Notes under the pieces: generated by a model
Seen by the model: the letters and a program-made list of their open reading frames with translations, nothing else
Told to the model about the DNA's origin: nothing
Databases searched by the model: none
Translations under genes and position numbers: made by a program
From: DATMAM01 sp035559995
Lineage (GTDB): Bacteria > Desulfobacterota > Binatia > UBA9968
Assembly: GCA_035559995.1 (NCBI GenBank)
Contig: DATMAM010000030.1
Coordinates: forward strand, 124,001 to 188,000
Direction of reading: 5' to 3'
Length of the DNA stretch: 64,000 nucleotides
Shown: one piece after another, positions 35,268 to 44,046 of the stretch
Numbering within the stretch: position 1 is the stretch's first letter
Layout of the letters: each line of letters starts with the position of its first letter

Positions 35268-35293
35268 AACTAGCTGCAGGATAGAAAGTTGAC

Positions 35294-35307
35294 ATAAGAT
35301 ATCTTAT
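35294..35307. promoter_or_regulatory. perfect 14-bp AT-rich palindrome, operator-like
   Basis: ATAAGATATCTTAT is a perfect palindrome in a locally AT-rich stretch (35268-35333) between convergent genes. TTGACA overlaps its left edge (35290-35295). It looks like a dimeric regulator's site, though no start codon lies downstream on either strand. It has no loop or T-tract, so it is a poor terminator. Confidence 0.35.
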
Positions 35308-35333
35308 CAGACGTTCTGCCTCCAAAAAATTTT

Positions 35334-36023
35334 CTACTTTCCAGCCTTCGCAACCATAGCCTTGAGCCGCTGCACCTTTAATTCGACCTCCGCGCTCGGG
35401 ATCGAATTTGGATAGGCCTTCAGGTAACTCTGGTAGGAGTCCAAAGCGCCGCTGTAATCCCCGGCCTCGAGCGCGCACCTGGCCTTGGCGAGGAGCGCGT
35501 TCTCCCTGTAGGGTCCCTCGATTTGAGCCGCCTCGCCGTAGGCGCGCGCGGCCTCTTTCCATTGGGCGCGCGTCTCGTGCGCATACCCGAGAGTGAGCAG
35601 CGCGAGCTGGCGCAAAAGCGTCGGCCTTGTCTCGCGCTCGACCAGCGCCTCGAGAGCCTTGACGGCTCGGTCGGTCTCGTTCAGCTCGAGATGGCTATTG
35701 GCCTGATAGAGAAGCGCGTAGCGGCTCGCCGGCGACGCCCGATAGCTGTTGGCCGCTTCGAAACCGGCGGCGGCCTCGCGGTATTTGCCGCTTCGGTAAA
35801 GCGCCAGCGCCTTGGTAAACTCGGCGGCCGCAAGCTGCTCCTGGCGGTCGCGATAGAGCGACCAGCCGGCCGAGGCTATCCCGATAGCCAGGATGGCTGC
35901 GGCGAAGGCCAGGCAAAGCGCTTTGTTTTTCTGGACGAAATCGAGGGCCTTCCCGGTTAGGACCAGGAACCGGTCGGGCTCGCGCAGAGCCTTCCGGGTG
36001 ATCCTAGTGGAGGCACGGGGCAT
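35334..36023 (-). CDS. membrane-anchored TPR protein (YfgM-like)
   Basis: This 229-residue protein has a short basic cytoplasmic N-terminus, one transmembrane helix at about residues 35-56 (LCLAFAAAILAIGIASAGWSLY) and TPR helices after it (LALYRSGKYREAAAGFEAANSY, GDYSGALDSYQSYLKAYPNS). The layout matches YfgM-type ancillary proteins of the Sec translocon and BamB-linked folding. It is the last gene of a minus-strand run beginning with moxR; 57 bases separate it from the nuclease gene. Confidence 0.75.
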   Translation of the reverse strand: MPRASTRITRKALREPDRFLVLTGKALDFVQKNKALCLAFAAAILAIGIASAGWSLYRDRQEQLAAAEFTKALALYRSGKYREAAAGFEAANSYRASPASRYALLYQANSHLELNETDRAVKALEALVERETRPTLLRQLALLTLGYAHETRAQWKEAARAYGEAAQIEGPYRENALLAKARCALEAGDYSGALDSYQSYLKAYPNSIPSAEVELKVQRLKAMVAKAGK

Positions 36024-36080
36024 CGAGAGGATTGCAGGCGACTTTCGGGGTTGATCGGCGCCGGGCGGGTGCTTTCACGT

Positions 36081-36617
36081 TCACATTTTGTACTTGAAAT
36101 CTTCCGGCGACATCTTTTCTAGAATCTCGGCCCACTTTTCTTTCGAGACGTTCGAGACGTTGGCGACGGCTGGCGGTTCTCCCTCTTTGACCTCTTCGCC
36201 CTGCTGCAGAATGCTGGAAACCTCGAGGACTTCTTTGGCGACGTAGATCGGACTCTTGGTCCGAAGCGCGAGCGCGATCGCGTCGCTCGGGCGCGAATCG
36301 ATCGTCAGCTGCCGGCCGGCGGCGTTCAGATAGATCAAAGCATAGTACGTGTTGTCCTTCAGTTCGGTGATCTCGACCGCTTCGACCGAGCCGCCCAGCT
36401 CGCCGAGGACGCTCTTGAGGAGATCGTGAGTCATGGGGCGCGCCATCTTGATGCCCTCAAGTTCGGTCGCCATCGCCGTCGCCTCGAGCAGCCCGATCCA
36501 GATCGGCAGATTCAGCTTGTTCTCGCCGTCCTTGAGGATGACGATCGGCGTCTTAGTCACCGGATCCAGCGTGAGCCCGCCCACCGTCATTTGAATCGCG
36601 TTGTCACGTTTAATCAT
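36081..36617 (-). CDS. bifunctional nuclease family protein (DUF151)
   Basis: This 178-residue protein carries the complete DUF151 domain: GGLTLDPVTKTPIVILKD, LPIWIGLLEATAMATELEG, RPMTHDLLKSVL and RQLTIDSRPSDAIALALR. Relatives have been described with DNase/RNase activity, and a Thermotoga member has a known structure. The C-terminal 30 residues (from about 150) are a charged extension. It starts 14 bases after the miaB stop. Confidence 0.9.
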   Translation of the reverse strand: MIKRDNAIQMTVGGLTLDPVTKTPIVILKDGENKLNLPIWIGLLEATAMATELEGIKMARPMTHDLLKSVLGELGGSVEAVEITELKDNTYYALIYLNAAGRQLTIDSRPSDAIALALRTKSPIYVAKEVLEVSSILQQGEEVKEGEPPAVANVSNVSKEKWAEILEKMSPEDFKYKM

Positions 36618-36631
36618 ATCAACCCCCTTCG

Positions 36632-37975
36632 CTAAGCATACAGAGAGTCGCGATCACTGTCCAGCCACTCGCCCGCGAGCGAATTGGCCGTCGCTCCGAC
36701 GATCCGCACGCGCGCGATCGATCCGACCGGCGGTTGCGCGCCGACGAGGTTGACGACCTTGTTTTTTCGCGTGCGTCCCATCACCTGATCCTTCTTCAAC
36801 TTGGCCGCGCCTTCGATCAGCAATTCTTCGACCGAGCCGATCGCTGCCCTGTTTTTTCTCAGCGAGATCTCGTTCTGCACCGCCAGCACCTGCTGCAGAC
36901 GCTCGCGCTTGACCTGTTCGGGAACGTCGTCGGCGTAGAGTTTGGCCGCTACCGTTTGCGGCCGCGCCGAGTAAGCAAACGCGTAAACGTCATCATACTC
37001 CACTTGATAGAGCATTTCTAGCGTCTGGTCAAATTCACGTTCGGTTTCGCCGGGAAATCCGACAATGATGTCGGAGGTGAGCGCGATGCCGGGACAGCGG
37101 TCGCGGAGCCGCTCGACGCGAGCCCGATACTCCGCCAGCCGGTAGCCGCGGCGCATGCGCTGCAACACCGTGTCGGAGCCGGACTGCACCGGCAAATGAA
37201 GGTGCTCGCAGAGCTTGTCCAGGGTGGCGAACGCCTCGATCAATCCCGGCGACAGATCCTGCGGGTGCGAGGTCGTGAAACGGATGCGCGCGAGCCCCGC
37301 GACGCGATTGATCCGCTCGAGCAGCTCGGGAAACGTGATTTCTCCCGGGCTCGTGAGACCGTAAGAGTTGACATTTTGCCCGAGCAGCATGACCTCCTTC
37401 ACGCCGCGGCGGACAAGCGCTTCGACCTCGCTCACGATCGCGGCGCTCGGCCGGCTGAGCTCGCGCCCGCGCACGTGCGGCACCACGCAGAAACTGCAAA
37501 CCTTGTTGCAGCCCTGCATGATGGCGACATACGCCTTGGGCCCCTCGACCAGCGTTCTTCCCGCGAGGCTTTCCATGTAACTGGGATCGCGATAAAAGTC
37601 CGTGGCCGCGTGCCGGGCGCCGGACCGCTGAACCGCGGCAAGCAACTCCGGGAGCTTGCGGATATTGTGGGTGCCGAAGACGAAGTCGACGTGCGGCGCG
37701 CGCTCGAGAAGGCGCTCTTTTTCCTGCTGCGCGACGCAGCCGCCGACGCCGATGATCAGAGCGCGCTTTCGCTCCTTGAGTTCGCGCAGGCGCCCGAGCG
37801 CGCTGTAAACTTTCTGCTCGGCCTTGTCGCGGACGCTGCAGGTGTTCAAAACGATCAGGTCGGCGTCCTCGACTTTGTCCGTCCGCTCGTAGCCGAGGGC
37901 CGCGGCCGTCTCGACAATGCGCTCGGAGTCGTATTCGTTGATCTGGCAACCGTAGGTCTGGATGAAGAGCTTCAT
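36632..37975 (-). CDS. miaB: tRNA-2-methylthio-N6-dimethylallyladenosine synthase
   Basis: This 447-residue radical-SAM methylthiotransferase has three domains. The N-terminal UPF0004 domain (KLFIQTYGCQINEYDSE) carries three cysteines for the auxiliary 4Fe-4S cluster. The radical-SAM core holds C-x3-C-x2-C in GCNKVCSFC, followed by VVPHVRGRELSR. The C-terminal TRAM domain binds tRNA. It adds a methylthio group to i6A37 of tRNAs reading U-starting codons. ATG at 37975 overlaps the stop of the VWA gene (ATGA). Confidence 0.95.
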   Translation of the reverse strand: MKLFIQTYGCQINEYDSERIVETAAALGYERTDKVEDADLIVLNTCSVRDKAEQKVYSALGRLRELKERKRALIIGVGGCVAQQEKERLLERAPHVDFVFGTHNIRKLPELLAAVQRSGARHAATDFYRDPSYMESLAGRTLVEGPKAYVAIMQGCNKVCSFCVVPHVRGRELSRPSAAIVSEVEALVRRGVKEVMLLGQNVNSYGLTSPGEITFPELLERINRVAGLARIRFTTSHPQDLSPGLIEAFATLDKLCEHLHLPVQSGSDTVLQRMRRGYRLAEYRARVERLRDRCPGIALTSDIIVGFPGETEREFDQTLEMLYQVEYDDVYAFAYSARPQTVAAKLYADDVPEQVKRERLQQVLAVQNEISLRKNRAAIGSVEELLIEGAAKLKKDQVMGRTRKNKVVNLVGAQPPVGSIARVRIVGATANSLAGEWLDSDRDSLYA

Positions 37976-39402
37976 GGCGCCAGCCGCCCGACGATGCGCG
38001 CAAGCTGCTCGATATTGCGGCATTCTTCCACCTGGTGGCAGTGAGGCATGTAGCGCGGCATTTCGCTGTCGCCCACGCCCCACGTCACCCGGCTTTCGGG
38101 GTTCAGCCACAGGAGCCGCTTCGCCCGCTGCCGGATCTCGCCCAGCACCCAGTCGTTCGGCGGATGGTAATTGTTGCGGCCGTCACCCAAGATGACGACC
38201 GTGGTTTTGCGGTTCACGGCATGCAGGTGATGGTCGTGAAAGATCTTGAAGCTCCGGCCGAAGTTGGAATGCGAGAAGACGTCGATCACGTCGCCCTTGA
38301 GGGCCGCCTCGACGGCGCGATCGATCGGATGATCGGAAAAGAGCTGCGTCACCTCGCCGAGATCGCTGACGAACACGAAGCTGCGCACCTTGGCGTAGAG
38401 CTCCTGAACGGAATAGACAAACTGGAGCATGAACCGGGCCGCGTTCGCGACCGAGTCCGAGATATCGCACAGCACCATCACCTGGGGCTTCTCTTTTTTT
38501 CTCCGCCGCAAGTGCACGCGGAACGGAACGCCGCCGTACTGTTGGTTCTGGCGCAAGGTCTTTTTCACGTCCAGCCGCCCGCGCGCCCGGCGCCGCTGCC
38601 GCAACGAGAGAACGCTCTTGAAACGGAGCGCGAGCTGCGCGACCACTTCTCTCATTTTCCGGATATCCTCTTGCGTGTAGTAGGCGAAGCTTTTCTCCTG
38701 CAAGCGCTCGGCGCCGGCGGCCGGACTTCCCGCCGCTTCCTCCGGCCAGCGGCTTCGAACCGCGCCGTGAATGCGCCGGATGAGATGCCTCAGCTGCTGA
38801 TTGAGATAGTCGGCGAGCCGCTCCGCCAGGCGCGCCTCCAGCCCTTTCTTGGCGGCGCGCGCGCGCAGCGCCTCGAACTCGCCGATCAGCCGCGTCACGC
38901 CCAGGCGCGCCACGATCCTCTGCGAATGCCCTCCCGGCGCCGGCGTCCCGGGGCGGTTGGGCCCTTCTTCCCGGAGCGCCCGCGCGACGAGGTCGTCGAC
39001 CCGCTCCCATTCTCCCGCCAAAAGCGCGCGCGCCAGGAGCGAAATTTCGTCGTCGCCAGCGGAAAGAAGCGGCGCGATTCTCTCGATGATCTCGCCGAGC
39101 GCGCCTTGATCCAGGACCACGGCCGGCGCGGCCGGCTCGCCGACGACGGCCAGATAGTTGCCCAGGCCCAAGAAAAACCCGTCGAAGAGCTCCTCGAAAA
39201 CCGCGAAGTCCGACGGCCGCTTGACGAGCGCGCACCGAAGCGCGCTGCGAAACTGCGGCAGATCTTCCGCGCACAGCGACCGCAGCGCGCGCACCGCGTC
39301 GGTCGTCTCCGCGAGCGAAACGCGCACGCCGCGCGCGCGCAACAGCCGTGAGAACTCGACGATCTTCTCGACCATCTTCGCGATCAGGCAAGCCGGTTTC
39401 AA
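37972..39402 (-). CDS. CoxE-like VWA-domain protein
   Basis: This 476-residue protein has an N-terminal helical region (LLRARGVRVSLAETTDAVRAL) and a C-terminal VWA domain from about 300, with the MIDAS metal site D-I-S-D-S in VMVLCDISDSV. It resembles CoxE, which works with a MoxR-type ATPase to insert metal or mature an oxidoreductase. No coxL-type gene is in the window, so the client is unknown. It starts 8 bases after moxR and overlaps miaB by 4 bases. Confidence 0.9.
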   Translation of the reverse strand: MKPACLIAKMVEKIVEFSRLLRARGVRVSLAETTDAVRALRSLCAEDLPQFRSALRCALVKRPSDFAVFEELFDGFFLGLGNYLAVVGEPAAPAVVLDQGALGEIIERIAPLLSAGDDEISLLARALLAGEWERVDDLVARALREEGPNRPGTPAPGGHSQRIVARLGVTRLIGEFEALRARAAKKGLEARLAERLADYLNQQLRHLIRRIHGAVRSRWPEEAAGSPAAGAERLQEKSFAYYTQEDIRKMREVVAQLALRFKSVLSLRQRRRARGRLDVKKTLRQNQQYGGVPFRVHLRRRKKEKPQVMVLCDISDSVANAARFMLQFVYSVQELYAKVRSFVFVSDLGEVTQLFSDHPIDRAVEAALKGDVIDVFSHSNFGRSFKIFHDHHLHAVNRKTTVVILGDGRNNYHPPNDWVLGEIRQRAKRLLWLNPESRVTWGVGDSEMPRYMPHCHQVEECRNIEQLARIVGRLAP

Positions 39403-39410
39403 GGCCGGCT

Positions 39411-40373
39411 TCAGTGCAGGAGGTCTCGGTCGCGGCTAGAGCGGCCGGGCTGAGGGCTCGCGCTCAGAAGAGCGATAAACCGCTTGAGCTCTTCGCGCGC
39501 CTTTTCCAGATCCTTTTCTGTCTTGACGAGCGCCGACAGGGTCTCCTCGACCTCCGGCGCGGTTAACTCGCGCACGTTGAGCGCGGCCAGCGCCCGCACC
39601 CAGTCCAGGGTCTCGCTGATGCTCGGCGTCTTTTTAAGATCCAGGCTCCGCAGGCGTTTCACGAGCTGCACGGCCTCGCCGACCAGCTTGAGGTCCGCGT
39701 CCGGAACTTTGAGTTTCACGATGCCGATCTCGGTCTCGACATCCGGAAAATTGAGGTAAAGGTGCAAACAGCGCCTTTTTAACGCGTCGGAGATTTCCCG
39801 GCTGCTGTTGCTCGTCAGGATGGCCAAAGGGATATGCTCGGCCTTCAAGGTGCCGATCTCGGGAACGCTGATCTGAAAATCGCTCAAGACCTCGAGCAAA
39901 AACGCCTCGAATTCCGTATCGGACTTGTCCACCTCGTCGATCAACAGAACCGTCGGCGCCTGCGCGCGAATGGCTCTCAACAGCGGGCGCGCCAGGAGAA
40001 ACGTTTCCGAAAAAAAGACGTTATCTTCGCGCGCGATCCGCTCGACGGCCTCGCGAAGGCTCGTCGTGTCCGCGAGCAGCGCGCCGATTTTTTCCTTCAA
40101 GATCTGCGTGTAGAGAAGCTGCTTCGTGTACTCCCACTCGTACAGCGCTTTCGCTTCGTCCAGCCCCTCGTAGCACTGAAGCCGGATCAGCTCCACGCCC
40201 AGGCTGCGCGCGATCACCTTCGCCAGCTCCGTCTTGCCGACGCCGGCCGGCCCCTCGACGAGCAAGGGTTTTTGCAGCGTGGCAGCGAGAAATACGACCG
40301 TGGCGGCGCCGCGCGAGCAGAGATAATTTTGCTCAGCCAGCCGCGCCACCACATCATCGACCGATGCAAACAT
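39411..40373 (-). CDS. MoxR-family AAA+ ATPase
   Basis: This 320-residue chaperone-like ATPase has Walker A VEGPAGVGKTELAK, Walker B TVLLIDEVDKSD, sensor 1 LAILTSNSSRE and an arginine-rich region near RRCLHLY. MoxR ATPases team with VWA proteins to activate metal enzymes, and the VWA gene is directly downstream. It is the first gene of the run 40373-35334, divergent from the NRDE gene with a 119-base gap. Confidence 0.93.
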   Translation of the reverse strand: MFASVDDVVARLAEQNYLCSRGAATVVFLAATLQKPLLVEGPAGVGKTELAKVIARSLGVELIRLQCYEGLDEAKALYEWEYTKQLLYTQILKEKIGALLADTTSLREAVERIAREDNVFFSETFLLARPLLRAIRAQAPTVLLIDEVDKSDTEFEAFLLEVLSDFQISVPEIGTLKAEHIPLAILTSNSSREISDALKRRCLHLYLNFPDVETEIGIVKLKVPDADLKLVGEAVQLVKRLRSLDLKKTPSISETLDWVRALAALNVRELTAPEVEETLSALVKTEKDLEKAREELKRFIALLSASPQPGRSSRDRDLLH

Positions 40374-40492
40374 GCGCCCCTCTCAAAAAAAGGCAAACTA
40401 GCACAAAGGCCCCATCGAAACAACGCGCGCACGCGCCGAACAGCGGCCGCCTCGCCGTTGCCACGGGAGCGATCTTTCTGTAAACAAAAGCC

Positions 40493-41236
40493 ATGTGCCT
40501 TCTGGCGCTCTATTTTCAGGCGTTTTCCCGCTATCCGATCGTCGTCGCCGCCAACCGCGACGAACATCACGATCGGCCCTCCGCGGCGCCACAAATCTTG
40601 CGCGACAAGCCGCTCGTTTACGGCGGCAAAGATTTGCGCGCGGGCGGGACGTGGCTGGGAGTGAACGAGCACGGGCTTTTCGTCGGCGTTCTCAACCGAA
40701 GGGCAGAGCCGTTAGAGAGCGCTCCGTTGCGCTCGCGCGGCCTGTTGTGTCTCGATCTTCTCGCGGCAAAAGACGCCGCGCACGCCCGTCAGGCGCTCGG
40801 CGATCACGAGGCGTTTTCTTACCGGCCGTTCAATCTCGTCTTTGGCGACCCGCGCGCGGCCTTCGCCGCCTACAACGAGGGCGGGCGAATCTTCTGCTTT
40901 CCGCTCGCCGCGGGCGTTCACGTGTTCGGCAACGCGCCGTTGCGCGAGACGACGAGCGAGAAATTGAAATGGGCGCGGCGCCTCTTTGAGCGCGCCCGGC
41001 CCCAGGCCTCGGACGCTCCCGCCGTCGAGGAGCTGCGCGCGGCTCTGAGCGACCACACCGGCGCTCGCGACAACGGGCCGAAGGACGCGATCTGCGTGCA
41101 CCTGCCCGCGTACGGGACGGTTTCCTCGAGTCTGCTGTTCTACGATCGCGCGCGCCGCCTATTCCTGACCTACTACGCGCCCGGTCCGCCGTGCCAGAGG
41201 CCTTACGAAAAGGGCCTTCTCATTCCTTTGCCATGA
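40493..41236 (+). CDS. NRDE (TANGO2-like) family protein
   Basis: This 247-residue protein belongs to the NRDE/TANGO2 family of Ntn-hydrolase-like proteins. The N-terminal MCLLALYF places a cysteine at position 2, the expected nucleophile. VVAANRDEHHDRPSA is the naming NRDE motif, and GGTWLGVNEHGLFVGVLNRR and RPFNLVFGD follow. In eukaryotes TANGO2 has been linked to haem and lipid handling; bacterial function is unsettled. The stop overlaps the Nudix start by 4 bases. Confidence 0.88.
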   Translation: MCLLALYFQAFSRYPIVVAANRDEHHDRPSAAPQILRDKPLVYGGKDLRAGGTWLGVNEHGLFVGVLNRRAEPLESAPLRSRGLLCLDLLAAKDAAHARQALGDHEAFSYRPFNLVFGDPRAAFAAYNEGGRIFCFPLAAGVHVFGNAPLRETTSEKLKWARRLFERARPQASDAPAVEELRAALSDHTGARDNGPKDAICVHLPAYGTVSSSLLFYDRARRLFLTYYAPGPPCQRPYEKGLLIPLP

Positions 41237-41952
41237 AGGCGGCCGTTGCCCCCAAGCCCGCGGCCACGATGATCATCGTGCGTCCGGCCGCCGGCGGCGG
41301 CTTCGAAGTCCTCCTGAATCGCCGAGCGCAAGGCATGAGCTTTCTCGGCGGGTTTTACGTCTTCCCCGGCGGCAATGTCCAACGCGAGGACGGCTCCGCC
41401 CGCCTCCTCGAGCGCTCCGTCGGCCTTTCGCCGCCCGAAGCGCAGCGCTTGCTGGGCGCAGGCCTGCCGGCGCAACTTGCGCTGGGTCACTGGATCGCCG
41501 CGGTCCGGGAAACTTTCGAGGAGGTCGGGATTTTGTTCTGCGTTGACGAGAACGGAAAGCCCGTGGATCTCGGCGACCCCGAGCGCGCGCGCGCCGTCGC
41601 CGCATGCCGCCGGCGGCTTGTCAGCCGCGCGACGACGTTCGCGGACTTCCTCCAGGCCGAGCGGCTGCGCTGCGCTCTCGGCGGGATCGCCTATTTTTCC
41701 CACTGGCAGACGCCGGCGGAGTTTGCGGCGCGTTTTGACACGCGCTTTTTCCTGGCGCTCCTGCCGCCAGGCCAAAGCGCCGCGCCCGCCGCGGGAGAGG
41801 TGACGGAGATTCTCTGGCTTGCGCCCGACGACGCCCTCAGCTCGTACCGGGCAGGACGGCTGCCGCTGATTTTTCCTACCTACGCGTCGCTTCGAGCGTT
41901 GGCCGATTTTAGCTCCTTGGAAAGCCTGTGCGCCGAGTACCGGCTGCGCTGA
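41233..41952 (+). CDS. Nudix hydrolase (NUDT19-like)
   Basis: This 239-residue Nudix protein has the fold start ATMIIVRPAAGGGFEVLLNRR and GFYVFPGGNV. The Nudix box is split by an insertion of about 45 residues before its second half, AVRETFEEVGILF, as in NUDT7/NUDT19 CoA-type hydrolases. It could cleave CoA or an acyl-CoA at the pyrophosphate. ATG 41233 overlaps the NRDE stop (ATGA); the longer frame from 41191 would overlap NRDE coding sequence. Confidence 0.85.
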   Translation: MKAAVAPKPAATMIIVRPAAGGGFEVLLNRRAQGMSFLGGFYVFPGGNVQREDGSARLLERSVGLSPPEAQRLLGAGLPAQLALGHWIAAVRETFEEVGILFCVDENGKPVDLGDPERARAVAACRRRLVSRATTFADFLQAERLRCALGGIAYFSHWQTPAEFAARFDTRFFLALLPPGQSAAPAAGEVTEILWLAPDDALSSYRAGRLPLIFPTYASLRALADFSSLESLCAEYRLR

Positions 41953-41983
41953 TCGAAACCTGGCCGTGCCAGATGAAGCAAAA

Positions 41984-42472
41984 TTATTGCTTGGGCATGA
42001 ACAGGAGCGTGCGCACCAGCGATTGCAGGCGGTCCCTCTCGTTTCCGTGAAAACGCAAGAACTCGAGTCCCACGATTCCGGGACGCGCCGAGCGCACCAC
42101 GGCGGCTTCGATCGAGATGGGCGGTTGATCTTCGGCCTGAAGCTCGACGCCGACAACGGTTCCCACCGCGAGCGCGGCGTCCACTGCCACCGTGCAGCCC
42201 GCCATGGAGAGGTCGAGAAGGGTCGCGCTGAGATCTTTTTCGTCCGTGATCAGTTTTCCGGCAAAACGGACCGGGATCCGCTGGTACTCGCGGCGATCCT
42301 CGTCCATGCGGGTATAGCGCACGCCGGGCTGGCGCAGCCGGAAGCGGTAGCCGCAGAGCTGGCATCGAAACGGGTAGACGTAGAAAAACCCGAGAAACTT
42401 TTCGATCACGCCCTGGCGGCGCACGCGGCGCACGTAATCTCGGGAGCAGCTCGGGCAATTGGGAAAGGCCAT
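41984..42472 (-). CDS. zinc-ribbon PilZ domain protein
   Basis: This 162-residue protein joins a four-cysteine ribbon (C6-x2-C9 and C37-x2-C40) to a PilZ domain. The cyclic-di-GMP motif is complete: R61-x3-R65 in RREYQR and D-x-S-x2-G in DLSMAG at 87-92. It should bind cyclic-di-GMP in the cytoplasm; the ribbon may bind a partner or sense metal or redox state. No GGDEF or EAL gene is nearby. Confidence 0.85.
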   Translation of the reverse strand: MAFPNCPSCSRDYVRRVRRQGVIEKFLGFFYVYPFRCQLCGYRFRLRQPGVRYTRMDEDRREYQRIPVRFAGKLITDEKDLSATLLDLSMAGCTVAVDAALAVGTVVGVELQAEDQPPISIEAAVVRSARPGIVGLEFLRFHGNERDRLQSLVRTLLFMPKQ

Positions 42473-42504
42473 GGCTTGTCAGCCGCAAAACGCGGCAAGC
42501 TCGT

Positions 42505-42723
42505 TTAGCGTCTCCGCTCCTTGACAATGCGGTCGAGTTGCCGCCGGTCTTCTTGCGAGATTGTTTCCCCCGAAGCGCCGGTCGGTTTCTTTTCCGGCGC
42601 TTTGCTCCGCGCGCCGAACCACCTGAGCCCCAGCCAGAAAGCGAGCGCCGATAGAAGAGCCACAAAGCCGAGCGCGGCAAAAACGAGCAGCCACTTCTTG
42701 TCGCTGCGCTTCGTGCGCGCCAT
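42505..42723 (-). CDS. small single-pass membrane protein
   Basis: This 72-residue protein has a basic N-terminus, one transmembrane helix (WLLVFAALGFVALLSALAFWLGL) and a charged tail ending QLDRIVKERRR. It lies 23 bases after the ApgM-like gene on the same strand. No family is recognised. An overlapping alternative frame (42479-42763) is less protein-like. Confidence 0.5.
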   Translation of the reverse strand: MARTKRSDKKWLLVFAALGFVALLSALAFWLGLRWFGARSKAPEKKPTGASGETISQEDRRQLDRIVKERRR

Positions 42724-42746
42724 CCGAACACCGCGGCCCGCGCGCG

Positions 42747-43961
42747 CTACTTCCAGGGCTCATCGCCGCGCATCAGGGCCTCGATGAGCCGCGTGCCGTC
42801 GCGCACGACCACGCCGGTTTGCCCGGCGGCGCGCTCGCTAAAGCAAAGATCCTTCGGCGTTTCGGCTCGCGACGCGTCGTAGAGCGCAAACGGCACGGGA
42901 TCCGCGCAGTGGGTTTTGAGCGCGATCGGCGTGGCGTGGTCCGAAACGAGCAGCAGCCGCCAGTCGCGCCGGCCGCGCATTCCCTCGAGCACGGTTCCGA
43001 TGACTTTCTCGTCGATATCTTCGATCGCTCTGACCTTGGCGGCAGCGTCGCCCATGTGCCCGGCCTCGTCCGTCGCCTCGATGTGGACGAACATGAAATC
43101 GCGCTCCTCGAGGGCGGCGACGGCGTACTCGCCTTTGCCTTTGTAGTTCGTGTCGAGAAAACCCGTGATGCCGGGAACGCGCACGCGTTCCAGGCCGGCG
43201 TAGAAGCCCAGGCCGTTGATGATATCGACGGCCGAGATCACCCCGCCCCGGATGCCGAAACGCTCCGTAAGGGGCGGCAGGGAGGGCGCCCTCCCCTGCC
43301 CCCACAGCCAAATCGTCGTCGCTCTTTTCTCCCCCCTGTGCGCGCGCCTTTGATTGACGGGGTGCGCGGCCAGCAAGCGCTGCGACTCCGCCATCAGCGA
43401 GTTGAGAAAGTCCGCGCCGTCGCCTTGCGGCAGATAGCCGGCGATTTTCTGGTCGGTGATGTCGTGCGGCGGCGTGGTTTGCATCGCCTCCTTGCCGTTG
43501 CGCCATACCATGAGATGGCGGTAGCTTACGCCCGTGTGAAATTCGGCATTGTCCCGCGCGAGCGCGCGGTTGAGGTCGCGGATGATCTCGTCCGCTTCCG
43601 CGGTCGTGATATGCCCCGCGGTGAAGTCTTCCATGATCGCCTCGCTTCCGCTCCCGCGCAGGGTCACCAGATTGCAGCGAAACGCGATATCCCGCGGCCC
43701 CAGGCGCACCCCGATGCTTGCGGCTTCGAGCGGCGAGCGCCCGGTGTGGTAAGCGGCGGGATCGTAGCCGAGGATCGTCATGTTCCCGATGTCGCTTCCC
43801 GGCGGGAAGCCCGCCGGAATGGTGTGCACGAGGCCACACACGCCGCGGCGCGCCAGCCAATCCATATGCGGCGTTTTCGCCTGCTCCAGAGGCGTTTTCC
43901 CGCCCAGAGCCGCTATCGGCCAATCGGCCATGCCGTCCGCCTGGATGATGATGTACTTCAT
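42747..43961 (-). CDS. ApgM-family protein, proposed homoserine kinase
   Basis: This 404-residue alkaline-phosphatase-fold protein belongs to the cofactor-independent phosphoglycerate mutase ApgM family. Metal and nucleophile motifs are IIQADGMAD (D9), GFPPGSDIGNMTILGYDP (S56), FVHIEATDEAGH and LLVSDHATP. A subgroup found next to threonine-pathway genes in genomes without thrB has been proposed as an alternative homoserine kinase (TIGR02535). Here it lies 85 bases downstream of hom, which supports that role. Phosphoglycerate mutase activity is the main alternative. Confidence 0.8.
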   Translation of the reverse strand: MKYIIIQADGMADWPIAALGGKTPLEQAKTPHMDWLARRGVCGLVHTIPAGFPPGSDIGNMTILGYDPAAYHTGRSPLEAASIGVRLGPRDIAFRCNLVTLRGSGSEAIMEDFTAGHITTAEADEIIRDLNRALARDNAEFHTGVSYRHLMVWRNGKEAMQTTPPHDITDQKIAGYLPQGDGADFLNSLMAESQRLLAAHPVNQRRAHRGEKRATTIWLWGQGRAPSLPPLTERFGIRGGVISAVDIINGLGFYAGLERVRVPGITGFLDTNYKGKGEYAVAALEERDFMFVHIEATDEAGHMGDAAAKVRAIEDIDEKVIGTVLEGMRGRRDWRLLLVSDHATPIALKTHCADPVPFALYDASRAETPKDLCFSERAAGQTGVVVRDGTRLIEALMRGDEPWK

Positions 43962-44046
43962 CTCAAAGAGAAAAACAGCCCATCGGATGGGTGAGCGATC
44001 GCGAATGTTTTTTTGCCCGCGCCCTTTCGCCCATCGTCGGCGCGCG

